A DNA stretch of 64,000 bases from Albula goreensis (taxonomy: Eukaryota; Chordata; Actinopteri; Albuliformes; Albulidae), in the NCBI GenBank assembly GCA_022829145.1, contig CM040746.1, positions 30,042,832 to 30,106,831 of the forward strand. Reading direction: 5' to 3'. Made by a program: the position numbers and the translations under genes. The notes under the pieces were generated by a model. It ran no database searches. It was not told the DNA's origin and saw only the letters and a program-made list of their open reading frames with translations. Shown one piece after another: positions 1 to 9,194 of this stretch (position 1 is its first letter; each line of letters starts with the position of its first letter).

Positions 1-272
1 CACGACAGAGACCTCCTCCACCTATAGCAGAAAATCTGTGAAGATATTGGTCTTTGCACTTAAATGTGACGCACTTCCCTTAGAATTAGAAAGTAGGTAA
101 TACAGGGAGGCAGTTTGGCAGTTTGGCAAATGTGGGCAAAACAAACACAAAGGGATCTGACAGAGTTGGCTTGTAGAGCAGAGACCGCACAGGGGTCCGC
201 AGCAGCTGTCATGGGCATGCTGGCTTTGAGAAACAATGTGTGGCTCGGCCTGTGCAGCTTAGACAGCATGGA

Positions 273-312
273 GTGTGTGTGTGCGTGTGTGTGTGTGTGT
301 GGGTGGGTGTGT
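273..312. repeat. (GT)n microsatellite
   Basis: Interrupted GT dinucleotide run. It generates spurious Cys/Val open frames. Confidence 0.9.
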
Positions 313-553
313 ACCGAATGTGTTTGCTCAGAAGCAGATTTGAGTCAAATATGAGACATAAATTATCCTGAACCATGAATCATGAATATAAACATTTAGC
401 CCTAATTACCATCTGCTAGGATGATGTTGGGTGAGTAGATCTTGTATTTTACCTCCAGGTTTCGTATAATGGTTATTACAAGCAGTGGTTTTCACCTCCA
501 AATTCATGTACCCTGTATGTACGACAAGAGATATGCCAGGAGTGGGAGTACAC

Positions 554-556
<3 letters not shown>

Positions 557-588
<32 letters not shown>
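557..588. repeat. (GT)n microsatellite
   Basis: About 16 GT units. A second, looser TG-rich block follows at 669-711. Confidence 0.9.
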
Positions 589-589
<1 letters not shown>

Positions 590-3500
590 CGTGTATCAGG
601 GTGCAAATGATTAGAAAAGTGGGGGTAAAGAGAGGGAGTGTGTGAGTGATTTGGTGAGGGGGGTGAATAGATGGTGTGCGTGTGTGTGTGTTTGTCTGCG
701 TGTGTGTGTTATAGCAGGGTGTAGCGGCTGGAGAGGGGAGGGGGTGAGTGGGAGGAGGCTGGGGGTTTTGCAGTGGCTGCATGGAGGGAGATGACTCACC
801 CCTCAGCCATGTGACTCATGAATCACTGCATTTCTGTGGGCTGTTATACTCTCATCATCCTGCTCTCACTTCTCTCCCTTTCCTCCCCTCTCATTTTCTT
901 TGTTTGGACTTTGATTTTGCCTTTGTTTTTGCCTTTGTTTTTTCCTATTCTCTCACTCTCTCTATCCCTCCCTCCATCTTCATCCCCCCATTAGTATGTG
1001 AGATGGATGAACTTGTGGGGACAGTTTCTGCTGTTCCTGGGCTGACTGTGAGTGAGTGGGTGGGTAAACGCCCTGTTCCTGGGAGAGTGTGTGTCCTTTA
1101 CGTGAGTCACGGAGCAGAGCTCGCACATCTCTGTGATCTGTGGCGCGGGGCCATGCTGTGTGCCACAGGACCAGCTGTGTGGCTGGCCTCAACGCACCAG
1201 TGGGGCTGTCGCAGCTCGTGGCTCTGCGGTTCAGCACGTCTGATCGATTCCTCTCCAGTTGCTGATCCTTGACTGCGTCGGGTTCGGGGCACGCTCTTGG
1301 AACACGTGCTTCTCTCGAGTGGGGGTCCACATATCCTGCGTGGCAACCCCTGTCAAATTGCTAGTTTGACCTCATCATCTCTGTGACTGAACTGTGCCTT
1401 TATTACTCTTCTGTGGGCTTTTTTTCAGTGATGCACTGTACACTAAAGCACAGATAATGCAAACAGTGATTAGTTGCTTTCAATTTTGGCTTAACTTAAT
1501 ATGACCATTTTTTCTGTAATGTTTAATAGTGATTTCTAGCAGTTAAAATGGAGTGTTGTTTCATTGTATTGTATAGTGGATTGTGAAATGCAGTACCATT
1601 CTCAGTAGGGGTAAGAGATTCTGTGAAAGGAATGTAAAGAGACAAGGCAGTGACTGGATAATCATTTTAAAGGATTCATATGCAGAGGTATCTCACAATG
1701 GTGCTCTTTCCCAAAAAGGAATTAAAAACAATATTAATAAAAAATAGTTGTTTTTATTTATATCTCTCTGTGTAGCAAAACTAGTCATCAACATGCGATT
1801 ATTTACATCCAGCAGACGCATGTTTATTACGGTAAGTACAAGGTACATCTATAAATAACAACAGCAAAATTTCCTTTTACAAGACTTAACAGGATTACTC
1901 AGGTATGCTAATTATCGTTAGATTTTTTTTTTCCTTTTTATCGATGCTCATAATGTCTTCAAAAAGCAACACATTTCTTACAGATGCAAGTACACATAGA
2001 CGTGCAGACTCCATCAATTGTATGACTTCACGCTCCCCCTTCCACTTCTCTCCTCTTTCCCTCATCCCTCTCTTTCTGCTCTGAAAAAAATCTCTTGAAA
2101 CTTTTGTTTTTTGTTTTTTTGCTTTTTTCTACCCTCCAGCAGTGTCCATATATGTATTTTCATTCCAATGTTGAAAATGTATCAGAGGATGCAAATGTTT
2201 TGGGCACTTCAGGATGAAGTGAAGCATACACCATATGTCCCCTTTTTCTAGAGATTATAATTTCCCCAGGGCTTGAAGAATGGTAGATGCTATAACTCTA
2301 AATAAAGTAAGTGCATGACTTGTGTCTAAATATGACCTTTTTTCACTATGTTTAACAGATAAAATTTCACATGTAGCCAACTTGCCATGATTTTGGGTTT
2401 GTGATTGTCAATTTTATGGTGATTTTGCCTTGAATGTCATGAAAACAAGGAGATCAATATGAAGTCACGGGTGAAACTGTAATCTTTTCGAAAGCAAGTG
2501 TTTGCAAGTGAAGAGGGGACTATAGTGATGACCCCACCCAACTCACTGTGGGAACAGGAAGCAGACACCAGACACCCAGCATCCTTGGCTTCTGGATAAT
2601 TCCACAGAGCAAGCCCCTTGTTTTACAGTATAATGGCTTGCTTTACTTTTCCACCCACTCAAACTCAATATGCCAAGTCTAAATTCATTATGTTTGGTCT
2701 CTTTCCTCTCTCTTCCTCTGAGGTTGATTAATCAACAAAGGCATTACCATATTGAATAAAATCCCAAGAAGGTGAATATCTGAAAAACCATACTGCCTTT
2801 GAGAGCAAAACTTCCTCTTTCACTTCAGATTAATAAAGTACAGAAACATAGAAATGTTCCTCCAAATCTCATGTCTAGTTGTTATTTTCAGACATGAAAA
2901 TATATTATTTGAGACATTCTTTCAGAAAATTGCCCTTCTGTATTCTGATATCTGTTTTCCAGAAACCAATTTATGAGATGTGCCTTGCTGGAGATGAGGG
3001 TCTGTTACCAGCAGGCATTCCAGCACAAAAAAGGAGGAGTGTGTCTTAATAAGGCATTAAACTGTATTTAAACAGTTTACACAAGCATCTCTTTGTTCCC
3101 CAGAAAATTTGGAATGTATGAATGTGTTTTGCACCTCTTACAGTAAGTACATAAAAATGTAAAGTCAATAAAAAACAAAAACTAAAAGTACAAAGAAAAA
3201 ATTGCAAAATACTGACATTGTAAAATAAATACACATACTAACAGACAAGAAAAAGAATGCTTGTTGGTAACAAAACCATATGGAGAATCATATTTGGTAC
3301 TTCAAAACTTACTTTAGCCAAGGGCTGCATATGTTTTTTTTTTTTCTGTAAACTTCCATAACAGCATGGCACCTGACTGTGAGTGTATGTACTAGATAAA
3401 TTTGAAAGGACGCCTTCATAGTTATGTTTTAGTCTGGAGGCATAAATGTTTTCCTGTTTTCTGCAGGGTCATATAATTAAAGCAATTATTTCTCTTTACT

Positions 3501-3920
3501 GCAGGGTTCATAAATTTGATATGACTAGACGGTTGTAGATTAACTGTTAAATACACCACAGCAAAGTTTAATGCCATTGTATAAAAAAACACACATCAAC
3601 ATATAAGGCTTACTGTATAGGGATATGTTTTTCAAAGTCACAGGAGTGGTCATTTGGAATACATGGATTGTGAGTGTAGAGTTCAGCCTGAGATGACTCT
3701 GTAGGCTCTGCAGAGGCAGCAGGACATGACTGGGATCATCCACAGGACTGATGCCTCTTCAGAACTCCATTTTTATCATTAATAGTGCTGAAAGCAATAT
3801 CTTGAACAGTAGAGAAGAGCAGGGGCTGTAGAGGGAAATTTCATTTCAATATTTTGTGATTGCCTTGTTTCGCACTGAACTCGTCTATCGAAGTCATGGT
3901 TGCTCCCATTTCTCATTTTG

Positions 3921-3926
3921 TTTATT
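3921..3926 (-). terminator. candidate vgf polyadenylation signal
   Basis: The plus strand reads TTTATT, which is AATAAA on the vgf strand, about 300 bases past the vgf stop codon. Cleavage would fall near 3900. It is the first canonical hexamer I found after the stop, and transcript 3' ends cannot be verified from sequence alone. Confidence 0.4.
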
Positions 3927-4224
3927 CCAGAGATGGAGGAGGAATGAGAGAGAATGGAGACATTTAAGGTTCTTCTTCCTTGATACATGCAGGAGCCAAG
4001 TGACCAGAATTGCACCAGGGAAATTATACACCATATGCCTTGTGACCAAATCAATACACCTTAGGGGACCAAAAATGAACGGGAGCGGAACATGGATCTG
4101 TCCTGTTTTTTTTTCAAGAAATCAAAGAGCAGAAAACAAGAACCATCTTTCCACAATTCTCCCTCTCTCTCCCTCTGTCTCACTTCCCCCTGTGTCTGGC
4201 ACACGATTTCGTCTCACTATGCCT

Positions 4225-4422
4225 TCACTGAAACATTCTGGGACGCTTCAGGAAGACCTTCTCAATAAAATTCTCCAACTCTTCATTGCTGTCTTGCTGC
4301 TGCCCTACAGAATCAAAGTAATCTTCATTGCGGGGCACCATGGGAGCTGGAGGAGAGTAGTAGAAGGATGGACGGCGGCGAGGAGGGGAGCGAGGTTTGG
4401 GCATGGGCACAGGCTTGAATGT
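4225..4422 (-). other. vgf: C-terminal VGF peptide region (TLQP-62 counterpart)
   Basis: The segment NYILPHPRTFKP aligns with mammalian NYIRPRTLQP. Processing after the same Pro-Arg would release a 65-residue C-terminal peptide starting TFKP (residues 599-663). An internal RRR at 613-615 is a further cleavage site. The fish protein extends four residues (RMFQ) past the conserved KRP end. Processing is inferred from homology and was not observed. Confidence 0.6.
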
Positions 4423-6216
4423 CCGGGGATGGGGAAGGATGTAGTTGGAGAAGTATAGGTTTCGGTGCACAGGCGGTGGGTTTCGGGACCGTGGCTGGGC
4501 CCAGGGGCGATACCTTCTTTTTGGGGAAAAGTCAAAGTTATAGTCTAGGGAATCTCCCAAAAGGTCATTGATGTAGAATGTGGGCTTAGCGTAGTAGCGA
4601 GGTTTTGGCTTTGGAGGTGGAAAATAAATAGGGAAGTAGCCACGGTAGGGTTTCTGAACTAAAGGATATGTTGGATAGGTACGAAACTGTTTCTGGGGTT
4701 TTGGCCAAAAATCCTGTTTGCTCTGCTTGACCACAGCTTTGTCCTTGAACCACGTCTTGGAAGGGCTGGCAACAGGGGATGATATTTTTGGGGTAGGGTT
4801 TTGGGAGGCTGGGGCTGGAGCAGGGGGTGGAGCGAGGGGGTGGTGCCAGGGTACATTTTCAGGAGCGTCTTTTTTCTTTTTTTTTTCAACATCACTGATG
4901 ATGTCGACTACATCATCAGCAGGAAGGTGCAACTTGCTTGAAATCTCAATCAGCTTGTCAATTGTCTGGGGGTCAATGTCGTCATCGTTAGTATCACCCT
5001 CTTCATCAGAGCGTTTATCTTCTGCTGCATTGTTTCCTTGTGACGTTTTCTTGCTCTGTTCTTGATATTTCTTCCCATCCTGTTTGACCATGTACTGCAG
5101 CAGCATATCGGATGCAATGTCAGCCAGTCTCTCCTCTTCCGCTTTGGCTCTCTGAGCCTCGGCTGCCTGCCTCCTCACCTCCTCTTGCTCAGCTTTTGCC
5201 CTGGCTTCTTCTTCCTCTGGGCTCAACACCTCCTCATCTTCTTCTTCTTCTTCATCCTCATCCTGCCCTTTGACATTGTCATCAAAATCATCCATGAAGT
5301 TGCCTCCTCTGTATAGGGGCTTGTTCTTTCTCTTTTCCTCTTCTTCTTGCCACTTCAGTTTCTTCTTTGAAAGCGCTAGCTTGTATCCCTTAGGCTTTAC
5401 ATTTATTTCATTGTCCATAAAGTCATTGTCAGTGTCCCGGAAGTATCCTCGGCTTTCCCTCTGTCCTACAGAATCCCGCTCCCTCTTGGTTGCCGTGCTG
5501 TAGCCCTGTAACTCCTCCAGCATTGACTGCAGGTTCTTCACCTCCTGTGGACTAAGTTGCTCCTCTTCACCTCCTCCTGTCTCCTCATGTTCCTCCTCTC
5601 TTGTCTCCTGCTCTTTGATAGCTTCCTTCTCTGGCTGCTCCTTCACAGGCATGTTCTGACTGATGGTCCGACTCTTTACCTTCTCGGTCAACCGCTCCTC
5701 TTCCTCCTCTGCCCTCTTCCTCTCCTCCTCCTCTTCCCTCTCTCGCTCCTCTTTTCCCTGTGCTGCTGCAGCTGCCATCACCAGCTCCAGCTCCTGCTTC
5801 CCATCCCTGTCTCGGTCTGAGCCCAGCACTGCCCTCTCCTCTTCCCCTTTCTCCTCTGTCACGACTCCGCCATTCTTCTCCTCTACCTCTGCCCTGCTAC
5901 TCTTCTTGTCCTCTCCTGGCTGATTAAGGGCCTCCAGCAGAACAGCGGCCAGGGTTTTTGGGTCCACATCTTTAAACAGCTCATCCTCTTCCTCTGAGAC
6001 AGTCTGGGTAAGGGCCTGGTCTTTGTCTGGTCTCACTTGCCCCTCTTCCAGTTGAGATGAAAACGGGTTGGTGAACTCTGGAGGAGATGGTGAATTGATG
6101 TCATTTTCGCTAGGTAATCCTTTGGCCAAGGGGGTGGCAACTGTGAGTTGTTCTGTGATCCCGAGAAGGATAAGCAGCGCAATATGGGCACTTGAGGTGT
6201 GTTGGCAGCGGGTCAT
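4225..6216 (-). CDS. vgf: neurosecretory protein VGF precursor
   Basis: Encodes a 663-residue secreted precursor that is sorted to dense-core granules of neurons and endocrine cells and cleaved into bioactive peptides. Residues 12-21 form a hydrophobic signal-peptide core, with cleavage probably near residue 26. The middle is very acidic (Glu-rich runs) with basic cleavage sites, for example KR at 244-245 and a run of five Lys at 445-449. Blocks shared with mammalian VGF are NLQSMLEELQ (229-238), EERLADIASDMLLQY (361-375), DPQTIDKLIEISSKLHLPA (415-433), and the C-terminal EELENFIEKVFLKRP (645-659). Residues 451-621 are Pro/Tyr/Arg-rich. The frame runs open upstream to 6303, but a polypyrimidine tract and CAG acceptor at 6256 place the splice site 39 bases before this ATG, so the start is well supported. 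Length is close to human VGF (615 residues). As in mammals the whole coding region is one exon. Confidence 0.93.
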   Translation of the reverse strand: MTRCQHTSSAHIALLILLGITEQLTVATPLAKGLPSENDINSPSPPEFTNPFSSQLEEGQVRPDKDQALTQTVSEEEDELFKDVDPKTLAAVLLEALNQPGEDKKSSRAEVEEKNGGVVTEEKGEEERAVLGSDRDRDGKQELELVMAAAAAQGKEEREREEEEERKRAEEEEERLTEKVKSRTISQNMPVKEQPEKEAIKEQETREEEHEETGGGEEEQLSPQEVKNLQSMLEELQGYSTATKRERDSVGQRESRGYFRDTDNDFMDNEINVKPKGYKLALSKKKLKWQEEEEKRKNKPLYRGGNFMDDFDDNVKGQDEDEEEEEDEEVLSPEEEEARAKAEQEEVRRQAAEAQRAKAEEERLADIASDMLLQYMVKQDGKKYQEQSKKTSQGNNAAEDKRSDEEGDTNDDDIDPQTIDKLIEISSKLHLPADDVVDIISDVEKKKKKDAPENVPWHHPLAPPPAPAPASQNPTPKISSPVASPSKTWFKDKAVVKQSKQDFWPKPQKQFRTYPTYPLVQKPYRGYFPIYFPPPKPKPRYYAKPTFYINDLLGDSLDYNFDFSPKRRYRPWAQPRSRNPPPVHRNLYFSNYILPHPRTFKPVPMPKPRSPPRRRPSFYYSPPAPMVPRNEDYFDSVGQQQDSNEELENFIEKVFLKRPRMFQ

Positions 6217-6255
6217 GACCTTGCAGCGTGGGAGTTGAGAGAGAAGGTGATGCAC
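6217..6255 (-). other. vgf: vgf 5' UTR part of coding exon
   Basis: The acceptor reads TTTCCTGCACCTGTGCAG on the minus strand with AG at 6257-6256, which leaves 39 untranslated bases before the ATG. The pyrimidine tract upstream is good. This matches the mammalian arrangement, in which an intron interrupts the VGF 5' UTR. Confidence 0.7.
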
Positions 6256-7282
6256 CTGCACAGGTGCAGGAAAGAAACAGAATGGTTCAAAAGTCAGTTT
6301 CACTTATACATGTCTCTTCTATTTGCCTGTTAAGTGGCTGTGATTGATACAGTGTATTTTATGTAAACATAGATTTAATATATGTTTTTATTTTAGTTTT
6401 TCATGGATGCCATCAAAGCGTTTCATTACGGCTGTATTTAAGCGTGTGTACTAATTATTTGTGTAATTATTGTGATGTTGAACAGCAATTACATAATTGT
6501 AAAAACCTGAGACCTAGAGAGAACTGACGTTCCAAGATTTGTTATTGAAGGCTAAGGCTATAACAAATGGTATAGTCAGAATACATTTTTTCCAGAATGT
6601 TTCAATATCTCTTCAAGGGTGAGGCATATGGCTCCCATGCCTACACAGCCAGCTATGCTGCGTTTTGTTAATTGGCTCAAAGGCTCGTGCGGCTCTAATG
6701 AGAGAGCGCATTAAGCTCATGCATGTGAGTCTGTGTACACGAGGAGCTGCAGTAACAATGTGGGTGACAAATACTGGTAGGTTGCCCCTATAGATGCGTG
6801 GGAGCTGACAGCAGACTTTGAAGGTGAAGTTGGATCTTTGTGTAACCCTGGTAACTAGAGCTATCATTGAATTTTTAATAAGCTTACATGGATGTCTAAA
6901 GTCACACATAATGTGATATCATATAAAATTAAATACGGGTATTAACTAAAGTATAAAAATATACACAAAAATAAAGACAGTTTTCCTTTGTCACAGACTA
7001 TTTCCATATGCAGCACAGAGTGAGGCATTCTGTGGAATTACAGTCCACAAGATGCAGTCTGAACAAGTGCAGTCATGATGCAGGTTTGATCTTTCGATCA
7101 TACCCGCACAAACGACAATCCATCAAATCTGAGATAACGAGTTACAGATAAAAGGTGTTTGATTTCTGACCCTTACATTCTGCTTGGCTGTTACTAAGAA
7201 GCAGTAAGACTTTCATTTACGTATGTTAATGACATGACATATGTTATCACAGAATAATCTAGTTATGCTGTCATCAGGCATG

Positions 7283-7470
7283 AGCACAGGTAGGGCTGAA
7301 GGGGACCCAGGCCCCTTTGCCCATCCCACACACAATGTACCCTCCTTTTTTACATTACTGTCTTTTATCATCATCAATAAAAAGATAGCAAGGTATCCAT
7401 AGGGGGTGCCATTTACTATTTTTTCTTCAGCCCCTGCCCCTGAAAATGTAATTAAAATGCACCTGTGCTT
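7283..7470. mobile_element. MITE-like element
   Basis: The short inverted ends GCACAGGT (near 7285) and ACCTGTGC (near 7462) enclose about 180 bases. Inside each end is a second inverted pair, GGGCTGAAGGGG against CTTCAGCCCC. No coding capacity. Family not identified. Confidence 0.4.
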
Positions 7471-7655
7471 TTGTGTTTTAGTTAAACAGCATGTATTCTT
7501 AATTCCCCCACAAACATATTTGCATCCATATTAATGCTGTCCTTTGAACTCTGCGCACATCTGTTGCTGTTGCTTTATGACGCCACAGCGCACTCATTTT
7601 ATGGGGGAAAAAAATCCTCAACAACTGTAGCAATCAGACAAGCAAGACAATCTCT

Positions 7656-7658
<3 letters not shown>

Positions 7659-7692
<34 letters not shown>
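7659..7692. repeat. (CT)n microsatellite
   Basis: Nearly pure CT run of about 17 units inside the proposed vgf intron. Confidence 0.9.
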
Positions 7693-7696
<4 letters not shown>

Positions 7697-8531
7697 ATGC
7701 CCCATACTTTCCCCACAGTCTCAGCATCAAAGTGCATTTGTTAATCGGCTTTTAAGGAGCCCTGTCTCCGTGTAATCTTCTCCAGAGACCCAGAGCTACA
7801 ATAAAGACCCGACAAAGCCCGGATAGCTTTCCGGTTAAAACTCGGAGCAGTAGTTTTACAGTAACACTTGCGAAGCGTACAGTGCACAAATTCGCCCTAG
7901 AAACAAAGCAGCCCCCATCTCATGCCCACAAAAAAACTTCAGCTCAACAAGTCCCCCAACCCGATCCACAGCCAGTATGTTCTGCCCTCAGTTGGAGTTA
8001 CTGTGGTTATTTTTGGTGTCCGACGCTGTGGTGACGATGATGGATAATGGGGAGGGGGTGGCAGGGAGGATGATTATCATATCATATCATCACTGTGCTC
8101 GTTATCTATAAACTAATTAAAGCATCACGCACCTCTACCCCATCGTCTCTTTCCTGCATAACCAAGCTCCCGATCACCTCATTCTCTCCATCTGTCGTTT
8201 CTTATCTCCTTTTGTCCATCTGTTTCGCCTTTCTCTTAACATCTCTCTTGAACATGGATCAGCCCTCTTGTTAATCTGTTAATGATTTATCACTTTTCTG
8301 TCTCTGCCTCACTTGCCTCATTGTCGTGTGTCTTATTCTGATAATGACTGCAGTCTAGTTCAAAAGAATAGCGAATGTACACGCGTTTTTGATGCATCCC
8401 ACTTATACTATCGTCACATTATTGACTTCTCATAACTGTATTTGCTTTTATATTGACATCAATACATCCTCTATTGACTATCGCTATTACTTGAATTAAT
8501 GGTAATGATAACAATAGAACTCATTACTTAC

Positions 8532-8772
8532 CTGGAAATCCTGTGGAGAAAGCACAAATTTTCTTGAAAATTGTTTTTGTCGCGCCTTTTCCTTTTCTTC
8601 GGTTATTATATTTAGATATCTATTTTAAATATGTGAATGTATTGCACATTAACACAACATACAAAAATTGTGTCATTCAATAGTAACTGTTCTTTTTATA
8701 TGTGTTCGAATTTTTGTCTTTACTCTCAGCCGTACAGTTGCTTCATCTGCACGGCGCTGTAAAGATATTTTC
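8532..8772 (-). other. vgf: candidate vgf exon 1 (non-coding)
   Basis: Bounded upstream by a start site expected about 30 bases after the TATA box at 8795-8805 and downstream by the donor CCAG|GTAAGTAA. An alternative weaker donor (GA|GTAAAG) at 8723 would give a 50-base exon. Several upstream ATGs occur, including a complete 6-codon uORF at 8726-8746. An acceptor-like CTTTCTCCACAG lies nine bases before the donor, so a 9-base microexon cannot be excluded. Confidence 0.4.
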
Positions 8773-8794
8773 AGAACCTCGGCCAGCTCAATGT

Positions 8795-8856
8795 CTTTAT
8801 ATATACACCAACTGTATACTCACGTGATCAAACGTCAGCACAGTTCTTTGACGTAA
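8795..8856 (-). promoter_or_regulatory. vgf: vgf core promoter: TATA, E-box, two CRE-like sites
   Basis: In transcription order on the minus strand: TTACGTCA (8856-8849), TGACGTTT (8837-8830), the palindromic E-box CACGTG (8826-8821), then TATATATAAAG (8805-8795). A TATA box behind CREB-type sites is the layout described for the mammalian VGF promoter, which responds to NGF and cAMP through a CRE. Site spacing and strand agree with the gene downstream. Factor binding is inferred. Confidence 0.6.
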
Positions 8857-9149
8857 TCTTCCATTGATAAGAATTTTGGTGTCGACAGAACCCCGAGTCT
8901 GTGCTACGCTGCAGTGCTCTGATGAATGAACGGGAAACAGCATGAATGAATGAAATAGTATTTTTTCACTGGAAGGAGAGAGTGCAAAGAAAGACAGAGA
9001 GAATGCTGAGGTTTTCCCAGATGGCGTTGTGAGCTGCATTCAGACATGGTAAGGCGAGGGAAAGAGATAGAGAGGTAAATAATCACAATGTTGGGCTAAA
9101 ATATTTTACCTGGCATTTCCCCATGGAAATGCAGATTATAATTTGCAGT

Positions 9150-9194
9150 CACGTGATCTATGATGGCATATCCATTGACCAAGAATTTTTGTAT
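9150..9194. repeat. diverged second copy of promoter-module sequence
   Basis: CACGTGATC followed by TCCATTGACCAAGAATTTTT resembles 8821-8883 (CACGTGATC ... TCCATTGATAAGAATTTT) in the same order and orientation. The spacer is 12 bases here and 30 in the proximal copy. The extra bases in the proximal copy contain most of the CRE-like sequence. Either an old tandem duplication or coincidental similarity in AT-rich sequence. Confidence 0.4.

Larger units (their letters stand above)
1..3900. other. intergenic, no supported gene
   Basis: No open frame here looks like a real protein. The stretch holds TG-rich tracts in the first 720 bases, a pyrimidine-rich block near 850-990, and a GC/CpG-richer patch at about 1000-1340. 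Below that it is AT-rich sequence with a plus-strand AATAAA at 1736-1741. In mammals AP1S1 lies convergent to VGF, so the tail of a plus-strand neighbour could reach into this stretch. I could not find its conserved C-terminal codons, so this is only a possibility. Confidence 0.5.
6256..8531 (-). other. vgf: probable vgf 5' UTR intron
   Basis: About 2.3 kb between the acceptor at 6256 and a near-perfect donor at 8531-8530 (minus CCAG|GTAAGTAA). There is no coding sequence inside. It contains a MITE-like element (about 7283-7470) and a (CT)n tract. Intron identity is inferred from the splice signals and the promoter beyond. RNA data would be decisive. Confidence 0.5.

Noticed and set aside
748..1272. 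174-codon plus-strand open frame
   Set aside because: The N-terminal part is low-complexity Phe/Ser/Pro from a pyrimidine tract, and no block matches a known protein, including the expected neighbour AP1S1.
5062..5923. Plus-strand open frames opposite vgf
   Set aside because: Ser/Leu/Phe-rich antisense shadows of the Glu/Lys-rich vgf codons.
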